DNA from: Paractinoplanes ovalisporus
GTDB taxonomy: Bacteria > Actinomycetota > Actinomycetes > Mycobacteriales > Micromonosporaceae
Assembly (NCBI RefSeq): GCF_016834655.1
Contig: NZ_JAENHP010000022.1
Location: 62,001-126,000, forward strand
Length of the DNA stretch: 64,000 bases
Reading direction: 5' to 3'
Part shown: positions 15,509-24,498 of the stretch, one piece after another
Layout: each line of letters opens with the position of its first letter
Position numbering within the stretch: position 1 is the stretch's first letter
Notes under the pieces: generated by a model
What the model saw: the letters and a program-made list of their open reading frames with translations, nothing else
Databases searched by the model: none
What the model was told of the DNA's origin: nothing
Translations under genes and position numbers: made by a program

Positions 15509-17065
15509 TTGACGACGGCGGGGAGAGGGCGCGACGGAAGGTGGCGCATCCTGGAAACCATCGAGTACGACGTGGTCATCGTCGGCGGCGGAACGGCCGG
15601 TTCGGTCATCGCCTCGCGCCTGTCGGCCGACCCCGGCATCGAGGTCTGTCTCATCGAGGGCGGCCCGTCCGACGTGGGTGACCAGCGGATTCTTCACCTG
15701 CGCAACTGGCTCGGCCTGCTCGAGTCGGAGTTCGACTACGACTATCCGATCGTCCCGCAGCCGCGCGGCAACTCGTATCTGCGGCACGCGCGGGCCCGGG
15801 TGCTGGGTGGCTGCTCGTCGCACAACACCATGATCAGTTTTCTGCCCCCGCCCGACGATTTCGCCGACTGGGTGAACGCGGGGGCCGCCGGGTGGTCGTA
15901 CGAGGAAATGGTTCCGCTCTTCAAGCGTCTTGCGGTGAACATCGTGCCGGTCGCGCCGAAGGACCGGAACCCGCTGACCGAGGACTTCGTCGCCGCCTGT
16001 CACCGCGCGCTCGGGGTGCCGGTCGTCGAGAACTTCAACGCCGCGCCGTTCGCCGACGGCACCGGCTTCTTCCCGGTCGGCTACTACCCGGAGACGGGTG
16101 TACGGTCGTCGGCCTCGGTCGCCTATCTGCACCCGCACCTCGACCGCCCCAACCTGACGGTCCTCACCGAGCACTGGGCCTACCATCTCGACCCGAGCAC
16201 CGGTGTATCCGTAAAAAACGGGCGAAACGTGAAACGGATAAAGGCGCGACATGAGTACGTCCTCAGCGCCGGCGCCGTGGACACGCCAAGACTGTTGCTC
16301 CTCTCCGGCATCGGCCCGGCAAAAGACCTCGAGCAGCTCGGCATAAAACCGCAACACGACCTGCCCGGCGTCGGGGCGAACCTGCTCGACCACCCCGAGT
16401 CACTGATCCTCTGGGAGGCGAGCCGCCCGATCCCGCCGATGTCCGCGATGGACTCCGACGCCGGCCTGTTCGTGCGCCGCGACCCGTCCGCCGACCGTCC
16501 CGACCTGATGTTCCACCTCTATCAGATCCCGTTCACGGTCAACACCGAGCGCCTCGGCTACGACGTGCCCGAGCACGGTTTCGGCATGACCCCCAACGTG
16601 CCCCGCCCGCGCAGCGTCGGCCGCCTCACGCTGGCCGACGCCGGCCCGGCCACCAAGCCGCTGCTCGACTTCCGCTACTTCACCGACCCCGGCGGCTACG
16701 ACGAACGCACGATCGTCGACGGCCTGCGCCTGGCCCGCGAGGTCGCCGCGACCGAACCCTTCGCGTCGTGGATCGCCCGCGAGATCGCGCCCGGGCCGGC
16801 GTTGCGGTCCGATCAGGAGCTTTCCGCGTACGGGCGGGCCGCGCACCACACCGTCTACCACCCGGCCGGGACGTGCCGCATGGGCCGGGCCGACGACGAG
16901 ATGGCGGTGGTCGACCCGGAGCTGAGGCTGAAAAACGTTCCCAACGTACGCATCGCCGACGCCTCGGTCTTTCCCACGATGCCCTCGGTGAACCCGATGG
17001 TGACCGTCCTGATGGTCGGCGAACGCGCGGCCGACCTGATCAGCGCCGAGTTGAACCGAGAATAG
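15509..17065 (+). CDS. betA: GMC-family oxidoreductase, choline-dehydrogenase-like
   Basis: About 518 residues, FAD-dependent. The ADP-binding motif is VVIVGGGTAGSVIA near the N-terminus. LGGCSSHN is the GMC signature 1 region, and AHHTVYHPAGTCRMG and SVNPMVTVLM supply the catalytic His and Asn of the C-terminal half. The context strongly points to choline as substrate (oxidation to betaine aldehyde, possibly on to betaine). The start is uncertain: TTG at 15509 is the furthest in-frame candidate without a ribosome site, whereas CTG at 15551 has GGAAGG ten bases upstream. It is the first gene of the betaine operon, 12 bp before proV. Confidence 0.85.
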   Translation: MTTAGRGRDGRWRILETIEYDVVIVGGGTAGSVIASRLSADPGIEVCLIEGGPSDVGDQRILHLRNWLGLLESEFDYDYPIVPQPRGNSYLRHARARVLGGCSSHNTMISFLPPPDDFADWVNAGAAGWSYEEMVPLFKRLAVNIVPVAPKDRNPLTEDFVAACHRALGVPVVENFNAAPFADGTGFFPVGYYPETGVRSSASVAYLHPHLDRPNLTVLTEHWAYHLDPSTGVSVKNGRNVKRIKARHEYVLSAGAVDTPRLLLLSGIGPAKDLEQLGIKPQHDLPGVGANLLDHPESLILWEASRPIPPMSAMDSDAGLFVRRDPSADRPDLMFHLYQIPFTVNTERLGYDVPEHGFGMTPNVPRPRSVGRLTLADAGPATKPLLDFRYFTDPGGYDERTIVDGLRLAREVAATEPFASWIAREIAPGPALRSDQELSAYGRAAHHTVYHPAGTCRMGRADDEMAVVDPELRLKNVPNVRIADASVFPTMPSVNPMVTVLMVGERAADLISAELNRE

Positions 17066-17077
17066 GAGGTCCCGGGG

Positions 17078-18112
17078 ATGGCACCGATGATCGCGGTAAC
17101 GGATCTGTGGAAGGTGTTCGGTCCCCGGGCCGGGCGGATCGTCGGAACGCCCCTGGCCGACCTGCCCCGGGCCGAGCTGCGCGCCCGCACGGGCTGCCTG
17201 GCCGCCGTACGGGACGTCAGCTTCGACGTCGAGCCGGGTGAGGTCTTCGTCGTGATGGGACTGTCCGGCAGCGGCAAGTCGACCCTGGTCCGGTGTCTGA
17301 CCCGGCTGATCGAACCGACCAGCGGCGAGATCAGCATCGGGGGCGAGCCGGTGCGCGCGATGGGCCCGAAGCGGCTGCGCGACCTGCGGCGGCGGCAGGT
17401 GGCGATGGTCTTCCAGCACTTCGGACTGCTGCCGCACCGCCAGGTGCTCGACAACGTCGCCTACGGGCTGGAGATCCAGGGGGTGCCCCGCGCCGAGCGG
17501 CACCGCAAGGCGGGCGAGGTGCTGGCCCTGGTCGGCCTGGACGGGCACGAGCACCAGTATCCCGACCAGCTCTCCGGCGGCATGCAGCAGCGCGTCGGCT
17601 TGGCCCGCGCGCTCGCCGCCGACCCCGAGGTGCTGCTCTTCGACGAGCCGTTCAGCGCCCTCGACCCGCTGATCCGGCGCGACATGCAGGCCGAGGTGCG
17701 CCGGCTGCACGCCGAGGTGGGCAAGACGCTGGTCTTCATCACGCACGACCTGGCCGAGGCGCTGACCCTGGGCGACCGGATCGCGGTGCTGCGCGACGGC
17801 GAGCTGGTGCAGGTGGGCACGCCCGAGGATCTGGTCGGCGCCCCGGCCGACTCCTATGTGGCCGACTTCGTGCGCGACGTGCCGCGGTCGGACGTGCTGA
17901 CGCTGCGCTGGATCATGCGCGATCCCGGGCCGGACGAGCTCTGCGAGGACGAGCCGCTGAGCCACCGCACGGTGATCCGGGACGCCGTGCACCGGGTGAT
18001 GCGGGCCGAGCGGCCGATCCCGGTCGTCGACGGTGACCGGCGGCTCGGTGTGATCGACGCCGACCGGATGCTCGCCGCGCTGGTGAGCCATCACCGCCAG
18101 GTGCCGGCATGA
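17078..18112 (+). CDS. proV: Glycine betaine/choline ABC transporter ATP-binding protein
   Basis: A 344-residue ATPase of the ProV/OpuAA group energising uptake of quaternary amines. Walker A is GLSGSGKS (61-68), the signature LSGGMQQR, Walker B LLFDEP, and the switch His lies in VFITHD. The long N-terminal insert before Walker A is typical of ProV. The C-terminus (HRTVIRDAVHRVM to the end) looks like one CBS-type module, as in osmosensing OpuA ATPases. A TAGGAGG ribosome site straddles the preceding stop. Its own stop overlaps the permease start as ATGA. Confidence 0.93.
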   Translation: MAPMIAVTDLWKVFGPRAGRIVGTPLADLPRAELRARTGCLAAVRDVSFDVEPGEVFVVMGLSGSGKSTLVRCLTRLIEPTSGEISIGGEPVRAMGPKRLRDLRRRQVAMVFQHFGLLPHRQVLDNVAYGLEIQGVPRAERHRKAGEVLALVGLDGHEHQYPDQLSGGMQQRVGLARALAADPEVLLFDEPFSALDPLIRRDMQAEVRRLHAEVGKTLVFITHDLAEALTLGDRIAVLRDGELVQVGTPEDLVGAPADSYVADFVRDVPRSDVLTLRWIMRDPGPDELCEDEPLSHRTVIRDAVHRVMRAERPIPVVDGDRRLGVIDADRMLAALVSHHRQVPA

Positions 18113-20040
18113 CGGCCACCTCGCCGCCGGCGGTTCTGCGGGTGACGGCCGCGGCGCTGGTCGACGCGACGCGGCGGCGCGGCTTCTGGACCCGTACGGT
18201 GGCCGCGGTCTTGATCGTCGCGACGGTGGTGGCCTATCTGATCTTCCGCACCGACGGCGCGGCCGACAGCGACGACGCGGCGGCGTTCCGGTTCTTCGAC
18301 AGCGTGCGGGACTGGGTCGACGCCAACCGGGACACCAGCCCGTTCTTCCTGTACGGCGTGAATTACGTGCGCCTGGGCGTACGCCTGCTGGTCGACGCCG
18401 TGCAGGCCGTGCTGCTCGGGCTCGGGTTCGCCGGGCTGGTGGCGGCGGTCTCGGCGATCGGTCTGGTGTTCGCGGGCTGGCGCACGGGTCTGCTGGCGTT
18501 CGGCGGGTTCCTGGCGTTCGGGGTGCTCGGGCTGTGGGAGCAGAGCGTCGACACCCTGGTCCTGACCGTCTCGGCCGTGCTGCTCAGCGTGCTCATCGGG
18601 GTGCCGCTGGGCGTGCTCGCGGCCCGGGTGCGGTGGGTCGGCGCGACGCTGCGGCCGGTGCTCGACGTCATGCAGATCATGCCGACGTTCGCCTATCTGG
18701 CCCCGATGACGCTGCTGTTCCTGATCGGCGAGCCGGCCGCGGTGATCGCCACGATGATCTACGCGGTGCCGGCCACGATCCGGATCACCGCGCTCGGCAT
18801 CAGCGAGGTGCCGCCGACGGCGGTGGAGGCGGCGACCGCGCTCGGCTCGACCCGCTGGCAGTTGCTGAGCAAGGTGCGGCTGCCGATGGCCCGCACCACG
18901 ATCGTCCTGGCCGTCAACCAGACGATCATGCTGGCGCTGTCCATGGTGGTCATCACGGCGCTGATCGACGCGCCCGGCCTGGGGCAGAACATCGTGAACG
19001 CCCTGCAGCGGGTGAATGTCGGGGCCGCCTTCGACGCCGGGGTGGCGATCGTGATCCTGGCCGTGGTGCTCGACCGGATCACCACCAACGCCGCCCGCCG
19101 GACCCGGGTCCACCAGAACCGGCGGAGGCGGGCGATCGTGGCCGGCGGCGCGATCGTCGCGGTCATCGCCGCCGCCCTCATCACGATCAATCCGGACAGG
19201 TTGCCCGGTTACACATTCGCCGAACCGGTCAACGACCTCGTCGGCTGGATCGAACTGCACTGGTACGACGTCACCGAGGGCCTCAAGAACGGCATCAGCG
19301 CCGGCATTCTCGACCCCCTCGAAACCGTGCTCGTGACCACCCCCTGGTGGCTGTTCGTGCTGGTCGTCGCCGCCTTCGGCACGCTGGTCAGCGGCTGGCG
19401 GGCGGCCGGCCTGGCCGCCCTGGCCGCGGCCGGCATCGCGGGCCTCGGCCTCTGGCAGCACTCGATGCAGACCCTGGCCACGGTGCTGGTCGCGATCGCG
19501 CTGACGATGGTGATCGGCGTCGCCACCGGTGCCTTCTGCGCCCGGCACGACCGCCTCGCCACCGCGATCCGCCCGGTGCTCGACGCCGCCCAGACCATGC
19601 CCTCGTTCGTCTATCTGCTGCCCGCGGTCGCCCTCTTCGGCGCCAGCCGCTTCACCGCGATCGTGGCCGCCGTCATCTTCGCCGTCCCGCCCGTCGTCCG
19701 GCTGGTCGAGCGCGGCCTGCGCGACGTGCCCGCGACGGTGGTCGAGGCGGCCACCTCGGCCGGTTCGACGCCGCGTCAGCTGCTCTGGAAGGTGCAGCTA
19801 CCGATGGCCCGCGGCGGCCTGCTGCTCGCCGCCAACCAGGGGATCGTCATGGTCCTGGCCATGGTGGTGGTCGGCGGTCTGGTCGGCGCGGGCGCCCTCG
19901 GATACGACGTCGTCGCCGGGTTCTCGCAGCGCGAGCTGTTCGGCGAGGGTCTCGCCGCCGGCCTCGCCATCGTCCTGCTCGGCATCCTGCTCGATCGCCT
20001 GACCCAGGGTTTCCACGACTCGAAGGGACCTCGAAGATGA
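18109..20040 (+). CDS. proW: Double-length betaine ABC permease (two ProW domains in one chain)
   Basis: A 643-residue membrane protein with two complete permease units. Unit 1 (about 1-330) carries the EAA coupling loop EVPPTAVEAATALGSTRWQL (from about residue 234). Unit 2 (about 355-643) carries DVPATVVEAATSAGSTPRQL (from about 540). Each is preceded by the same TM layout, including the motif for the inner pore (MQIMPTFAYLAP in one, AQTMPSFVYLLP in the other). A homodimeric ProW is thus replaced by an internally duplicated chain. The two halves have diverged. It overlaps proV (ATGA) and proX (ATGA). Confidence 0.93.
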   Translation: MTATSPPAVLRVTAAALVDATRRRGFWTRTVAAVLIVATVVAYLIFRTDGAADSDDAAAFRFFDSVRDWVDANRDTSPFFLYGVNYVRLGVRLLVDAVQAVLLGLGFAGLVAAVSAIGLVFAGWRTGLLAFGGFLAFGVLGLWEQSVDTLVLTVSAVLLSVLIGVPLGVLAARVRWVGATLRPVLDVMQIMPTFAYLAPMTLLFLIGEPAAVIATMIYAVPATIRITALGISEVPPTAVEAATALGSTRWQLLSKVRLPMARTTIVLAVNQTIMLALSMVVITALIDAPGLGQNIVNALQRVNVGAAFDAGVAIVILAVVLDRITTNAARRTRVHQNRRRRAIVAGGAIVAVIAAALITINPDRLPGYTFAEPVNDLVGWIELHWYDVTEGLKNGISAGILDPLETVLVTTPWWLFVLVVAAFGTLVSGWRAAGLAALAAAGIAGLGLWQHSMQTLATVLVAIALTMVIGVATGAFCARHDRLATAIRPVLDAAQTMPSFVYLLPAVALFGASRFTAIVAAVIFAVPPVVRLVERGLRDVPATVVEAATSAGSTPRQLLWKVQLPMARGGLLLAANQGIVMVLAMVVVGGLVGAGALGYDVVAGFSQRELFGEGLAAGLAIVLLGILLDRLTQGFHDSKGPRR

Positions 20041-20987
20041 GAAGCATGCGCGCGGCCGCCGCGGCCGCCCTGATAGTCAGCCTGACCGCCTGTGGCGGCG
20101 CCACCTCGGGCGCCGGCGAGGACGAGCCCAGCTCCGGCGCCAAGGGAACGGTCAACCTCGCGATCAACCCGTGGGTCGGCTACGAGGCGAACGCGGCCGT
20201 GATCGCCTATCTGCTCGAGAAGAAGATGGGCTACACGGTCGAGAAGAAGGAGCTCAAGGAGGAGATCGCCTGGCAGGGCTTCGAGACCGGCGAGGTCGAC
20301 GCGATCGTCGAGAACTGGGGGCACCCGGATCTCAAGAAGACCTACATCGAGGACAAGAAGGTCGCGGTCGAGGTCGGGCCGACCGGCAATCAGGGCGTGA
20401 TCGGCTGGTACGTGCCGGAGTGGATGACCCAGCAGTACCCCGACATCACCGACTACAAGAGCCTCAACAAGTACGCGAACCTGTTCAAGACCTCGGAGAG
20501 CAAGGGCAAGGGGCAGTTCCTGGCCGGTGACCCGTCCTTCGTCACCAACGACGAGGCGCTGGTCACCAATCTCAAGCTGAACTACACCGTGGTCTATTCG
20601 GGCAGCGAGGCCGCCATCATCAAGGCCGCCCAGCAGGCCACGGCCCAGAAGAAGCCGCTGCTCTTCTACTTCTACGAGCCGCAGTGGCTGTTCGCCCAGG
20701 AGAAGTACGTGCGGGTGAAGCTGCCCGCCTACAGCGAGGGCTGCGACGCCGACCTCAAGAAGGTCGCCTGCGACTATCCCGACTACGTGCTCGACAAGAT
20801 CGCCAGTAAGAAGTTCGCCGACACCGGCGGCGCCGCGTACCAGTTCATCAAGAACTTCACGTGGACCAACGACGACCAGAACCTCGTCTCGGACTACCTC
20901 ACCAACCAGGGCATGTCGGCCGATCAGGCGGCCGAGAAGTGGGTGAACGAGCACGAGGCCACCTGGAAGCCGTGGATCCCGGCGTGA
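20037..20987 (+). CDS. proX: Glycine betaine-binding lipoprotein (OpuAC/ProX-like)
   Basis: A 316-residue exported lipoprotein. The lipobox is LTAC, with the lipidated Cys19. The mature domain belongs to the OpuAC family: INPWVGYEANAAVIAYLLEKKMGYTV and FYFYEPQWLFAQEKYVRVKLP contain the Trp/Tyr residues that in characterised homologues form the aromatic cage for the trimethylammonium group. It delivers betaine or choline to ProW. The ATG at 20037 overlaps the permease stop; its own TGA overlaps the GTG of the oxidase. Confidence 0.93.
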   Translation: MRSMRAAAAAALIVSLTACGGATSGAGEDEPSSGAKGTVNLAINPWVGYEANAAVIAYLLEKKMGYTVEKKELKEEIAWQGFETGEVDAIVENWGHPDLKKTYIEDKKVAVEVGPTGNQGVIGWYVPEWMTQQYPDITDYKSLNKYANLFKTSESKGKGQFLAGDPSFVTNDEALVTNLKLNYTVVYSGSEAAIIKAAQQATAQKKPLLFYFYEPQWLFAQEKYVRVKLPAYSEGCDADLKKVACDYPDYVLDKIASKKFADTGGAAYQFIKNFTWTNDDQNLVSDYLTNQGMSADQAAEKWVNEHEATWKPWIPA

Positions 20988-23344
20988 CGACCCCGAAAGT
21001 GGTGGTCATCGGCGCCGGCGTGGTCGGCTGCGCCCTCGCCGATGAGCTCACCGCGCGCGGCTGGACCGACGTCACCGTGCTCGAGCAGGGCCCGCTGTTC
21101 GTGACGGGCGGGTCCAGCTCGCACGCGCCGGGACTGGTCTTCCAGACGAACCCGTCGCGGACCATGTCACGCCTGGCGAGGTACACCGTCGAGAAGCTGA
21201 CCGGGCTCGGCTGTTTCGAGCCGGTCGGCAGCCTCGAGGTGGCGACCACGCCCGAGCGCCTGGCCGAGCTGCACCGGCGCTTCGGCTTCGGCCAGTCGTG
21301 GGGGATCGGCTCGGCCGTGATCGACCCGGTCGCGTGCGCCGAGATGGTGCCGCTGCTCGACAAGGACCGGATCCTGGGCGGGTTGCACGTGCCGACCGAC
21401 GGGCTGGCCCTGGCCGTCAAGGCGTGCGAGGTGCAGGCCGAGAGGGCGCGACAAAGGGGCGCTCGGTTCATCGGGCATGCGGAAGTCATCAAGATCATTG
21501 AAGCCGAGGGAAGGGTCGCGGGCGTCTGGACGATGGACGCCTCCTACCCGGCCGACATCGTCGTCAGCTGCGCCGGCTTCTGGGGTCCGAAGATCGGCGC
21601 GATGGCGAACACCGTGATTCCGCTGCTGCCGATGGCCCACCAGTTCGTCCGCACCACGGCGGTGGGCGCCACGGCGACGATGCCGATCGTGCGCCATCAG
21701 GACCAGGATCTTTACTTCCGCGCGTACGGGGAACGCCTGGGAATTGGCTCTTATCGGCACGAGCCGATGCCGGTCAGCCTGGACGAACTGGCCGACGGCC
21801 CGCACCCGTCGATGCTGCCGTTCACCCCCGGCACGTTCACCGAGTCGTGGGACGCGGCCGCCGACCTGATGCCGTCGATAAGAACCGCCGAACGCACGGA
21901 CGGCTTCAACGGCGTGTTCTCGTTCACCGCGGACGGCTTCCCGCTGCTCGGCGAATCAACGACCTTGCCCGGGTTCTGGGCCGCCGAGGCGATCTGGGTG
22001 ACCCACTCGGCCGGCGCCGCCCGCGAGGTCGCCGAGTGGATGGTCACCGGCCGTCCGAGCGTCGACCTGCACGAGTGCGACCTCAACCGCTTCGACCCGG
22101 CCCAGCTCGCCCCGGCCTACACCCGCGAGCGGGCGATCCGCAGCTTCGTCGAGGTCTACGACATCGTCCATCCGCTCGACCCTCCGTCCGTACGCAATGT
22201 CCGGACCACCGCCTTCCACGCCCGGCACGCCGAGCTGGGCGCGGTGTTCGGCGAGGCGGCGGGGTGGGAGCGGCCGCTCTGGTACGCGTCCAACCCGATG
22301 CCGCCCGATCCCGGCGAACGGGACGCGTGGTCCGGCCGGCACTGGTCGCCGATCGCCGCGACCGAGGCGAAGGCGACCCGCGAGAACGTCGCCCTCTATG
22401 ACATGACCTCGCTCATGCGGCTGGAAATCACCGGCCCGGTCGCCTTCCTCCAGTCGATGACCAGCAACAACGTCGACAAGCCGGTCGGCTCGGTGACGTA
22501 CACGCTGCTGCTCGACACCTACGGCGGCATCCGCAGCGACATCACCGTGGCCCGGCTCGGGCCTGAGCGGTTCCAGGTCGGCGTCAACGGCCCGATCGAT
22601 CTGCACTGGCTGCGGCGGCACGCTCCCGCGGGCGTACGGGTTCGGGACGTCACCGGAGGCACCTGCGGGCTCGGCGTCTGGGGTCCGCGGGCCCGGGACC
22701 TGGTCGCCCCGCTCACCGACATCGACGTGTCGGCCGGCGCGTTCCGCTACTTCCAGGCCCGCGAGGGGTTCCTGGGCACGGTTCCGGTCACCATGCTGCG
22801 GCTGTCCTACGTGGGTGAGCTGGGCTGGGAGATCTATGCGCGGGCCGACCACGGGCTGCGGCTGTGGGACACGCTGTGGGCGGCCGGGCGCGACCTCGGC
22901 CTGATCGCGGCGGGCCGGGCCGCCTTCACCAGCCTGCGCCTCGAGAAGGGCTACCGGCTGTGGGGGGCCGACATGACCGGCGAGGACAACCCGTACGAGG
23001 CCGGGCTCGGTTTCGCCGTGCGCCGCGACGCGGGTGACTTCCTCGGCCAGGCCGCGCTGCCCGAGGGGGCGCCGACGAGACTGCTCACGTGCCTGCTGCT
23101 GGAGGACGCCGGCGCGGTGCCGATGGGACGCGAGCCGGTGTACGCCGGGGAGCAGCCGGTCGGTTTCGTGACGAGCGCGGCCTTCGGGCACACCGTGGGC
23201 GCGCCGATCGCGTACGCCTGGCTCCCGGCCGCCCTGGCGGTGCCCGGCACCCGGGTGTCGATCGGCTACTTCGACCGGAGGCTGGGCGCCACCGTCGCCG
23301 CCGAACCCCTGGTCGATCCGAAGCACGAACGGCTGCGCGCCTGA
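20984..23344 (+). CDS. dmg: Dimethylglycine oxidase (FAD/folate bifunctional)
   Basis: A 786-residue enzyme oxidising N,N-dimethylglycine to sarcosine, passing the one-carbon unit to tetrahydrofolate. Residues 1-420 are a DAO-type flavin domain (VVVIGAGVVGCALADEL; GGSSSHAPGLVFQTNPS, which holds the His that covalently binds FAD in the Arthrobacter enzyme; FVRTTAVG; FSFTADGFPLLGES). Residues about 425-786 form the GcvT-like folate domain (ENVALYDMTSLMRLEITGP; LSYVGELGWEIY; GRAAFTSLRLEKGYRLWGAD). The whole length aligns by eye with Arthrobacter globiformis dimethylglycine oxidase. The start is GTG in a GTGA overlap with proX. Confidence 0.93.
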   Translation: MTTPKVVVIGAGVVGCALADELTARGWTDVTVLEQGPLFVTGGSSSHAPGLVFQTNPSRTMSRLARYTVEKLTGLGCFEPVGSLEVATTPERLAELHRRFGFGQSWGIGSAVIDPVACAEMVPLLDKDRILGGLHVPTDGLALAVKACEVQAERARQRGARFIGHAEVIKIIEAEGRVAGVWTMDASYPADIVVSCAGFWGPKIGAMANTVIPLLPMAHQFVRTTAVGATATMPIVRHQDQDLYFRAYGERLGIGSYRHEPMPVSLDELADGPHPSMLPFTPGTFTESWDAAADLMPSIRTAERTDGFNGVFSFTADGFPLLGESTTLPGFWAAEAIWVTHSAGAAREVAEWMVTGRPSVDLHECDLNRFDPAQLAPAYTRERAIRSFVEVYDIVHPLDPPSVRNVRTTAFHARHAELGAVFGEAAGWERPLWYASNPMPPDPGERDAWSGRHWSPIAATEAKATRENVALYDMTSLMRLEITGPVAFLQSMTSNNVDKPVGSVTYTLLLDTYGGIRSDITVARLGPERFQVGVNGPIDLHWLRRHAPAGVRVRDVTGGTCGLGVWGPRARDLVAPLTDIDVSAGAFRYFQAREGFLGTVPVTMLRLSYVGELGWEIYARADHGLRLWDTLWAAGRDLGLIAAGRAAFTSLRLEKGYRLWGADMTGEDNPYEAGLGFAVRRDAGDFLGQAALPEGAPTRLLTCLLLEDAGAVPMGREPVYAGEQPVGFVTSAAFGHTVGAPIAYAWLPAALAVPGTRVSIGYFDRRLGATVAAEPLVDPKHERLRA

Positions 23345-23361
23345 ACCCACCTGGAGGCACC

Positions 23362-24498
23362 TTGTCGGCGTACGACGTCATCGTTGTCGGTCTCGGCGGC
23401 ATGGGCAGTGCCGCCGCGTTCCAGCTCGCGGCCCGCGGCGTACGCGTGCTGGGCCTGGAGAAATACGGTCCGGCCCACGACCGGGGAGCCAGCCACGGCG
23501 GTTCCCGGGTCACCCGGCAGTCCTACTTCGAGGGCCCCGAGTACGTGCCGCTGCTGCTGCGCGCCTACGACCTGTTCGACCAGCTGGCCGTCGACTCCGG
23601 ACGCGACGTGATCACACTGACCGGTGGCGTCATGATCGGGCGGCCGGAGAGCCGTACGGTCGCAGGCAGCCGGGCCAGTGCCGAGCAGTGGGGCCTGGAG
23701 CACGAGATCCTGGACGCGGCCGACATCCGGCGCCGTTTCCCGACGCTGGCGCCGCAGGACGACGAGATCGCGCTCTTCGAGGCCAAGGCGGGTTTCGTAC
23801 GGCCCGAGGCCACCGTCGCCGCCAACCTCGAGCTCGCCGGCAAGTTCGGCGCCGACCTGCGCTTCCACGAGCCGATGACCGGCTGGACGCCCGAGGGTGA
23901 GGGCGTGCGGGTGACCACGGCTCAGGGCAGCTACACGGCCGGCCAGCTGGTGCTCGCGCCCGGCCCGTGGGCGCCCGAGCTGCTGGCCGACCTGGGCGTT
24001 GAGTTCCGCATCGAGCGGCAGGTTCAGCACTGGTACCAGCCGCGGGGCGGGGTCGAGCCCTACCTCCCCGACCGGCACCCGATCTATATCTGGGAGGACA
24101 CCGAGGGCGGCCAGATCTACGGCTTCCCGGCGATCGACGGACCCGAGGGCGGCGCCAAGATCGCGTTCTTCCGCCGGGGCACGCCGACCACCCCGGACAC
24201 GCTCGACACCGAGGTGCACGAGGGTGAGATCGCCGAGATGGTCGACTACTGCGGACAGCGGCTGCCCACCCTGCCCGGGCAGTTCCTGCGGGGCGAGCCC
24301 TGCATGTACAGCACCACGCCCGACGAGCACTTCGTCATCGCCCGCCACCCGGCGCACGAGGCGGTCACCGTGGCCTGCGGTTTCTCCGGGCACGGCTTCA
24401 AATTCGTGACCGTGGTGGGCGAGATCCTGGCCGACCTCGCGACCTGCGGCTCGACCGTGCACCCGATCAGCCTCTTCGACCCCCGGCGGTTCTCGTGA
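23362..24498 (+). CDS. soxA: Monomeric sarcosine oxidase (MSOX/SolA family)
   Basis: A 378-residue flavoprotein converting sarcosine to glycine, formaldehyde and hydrogen peroxide. The dinucleotide-binding motif is VIVVGLGGMGSAAAF. GGSRVTRQSYFEGPEYVPLL is the MSOX active-site stretch. Cys314 in PCMYSTTPDEHF is the residue that carries the covalent flavin in monomeric sarcosine oxidases, and SGHGFKF follows. N-methyltryptophan oxidase is the close alternative, but the operon favours sarcosine. The start is TTG at 23362 with GGAGG at 23353-23357. It is 17 bp after the dimethylglycine oxidase stop. Confidence 0.92.
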   Translation: MSAYDVIVVGLGGMGSAAAFQLAARGVRVLGLEKYGPAHDRGASHGGSRVTRQSYFEGPEYVPLLLRAYDLFDQLAVDSGRDVITLTGGVMIGRPESRTVAGSRASAEQWGLEHEILDAADIRRRFPTLAPQDDEIALFEAKAGFVRPEATVAANLELAGKFGADLRFHEPMTGWTPEGEGVRVTTAQGSYTAGQLVLAPGPWAPELLADLGVEFRIERQVQHWYQPRGGVEPYLPDRHPIYIWEDTEGGQIYGFPAIDGPEGGAKIAFFRRGTPTTPDTLDTEVHEGEIAEMVDYCGQRLPTLPGQFLRGEPCMYSTTPDEHFVIARHPAHEAVTVACGFSGHGFKFVTVVGEILADLATCGSTVHPISLFDPRRFS

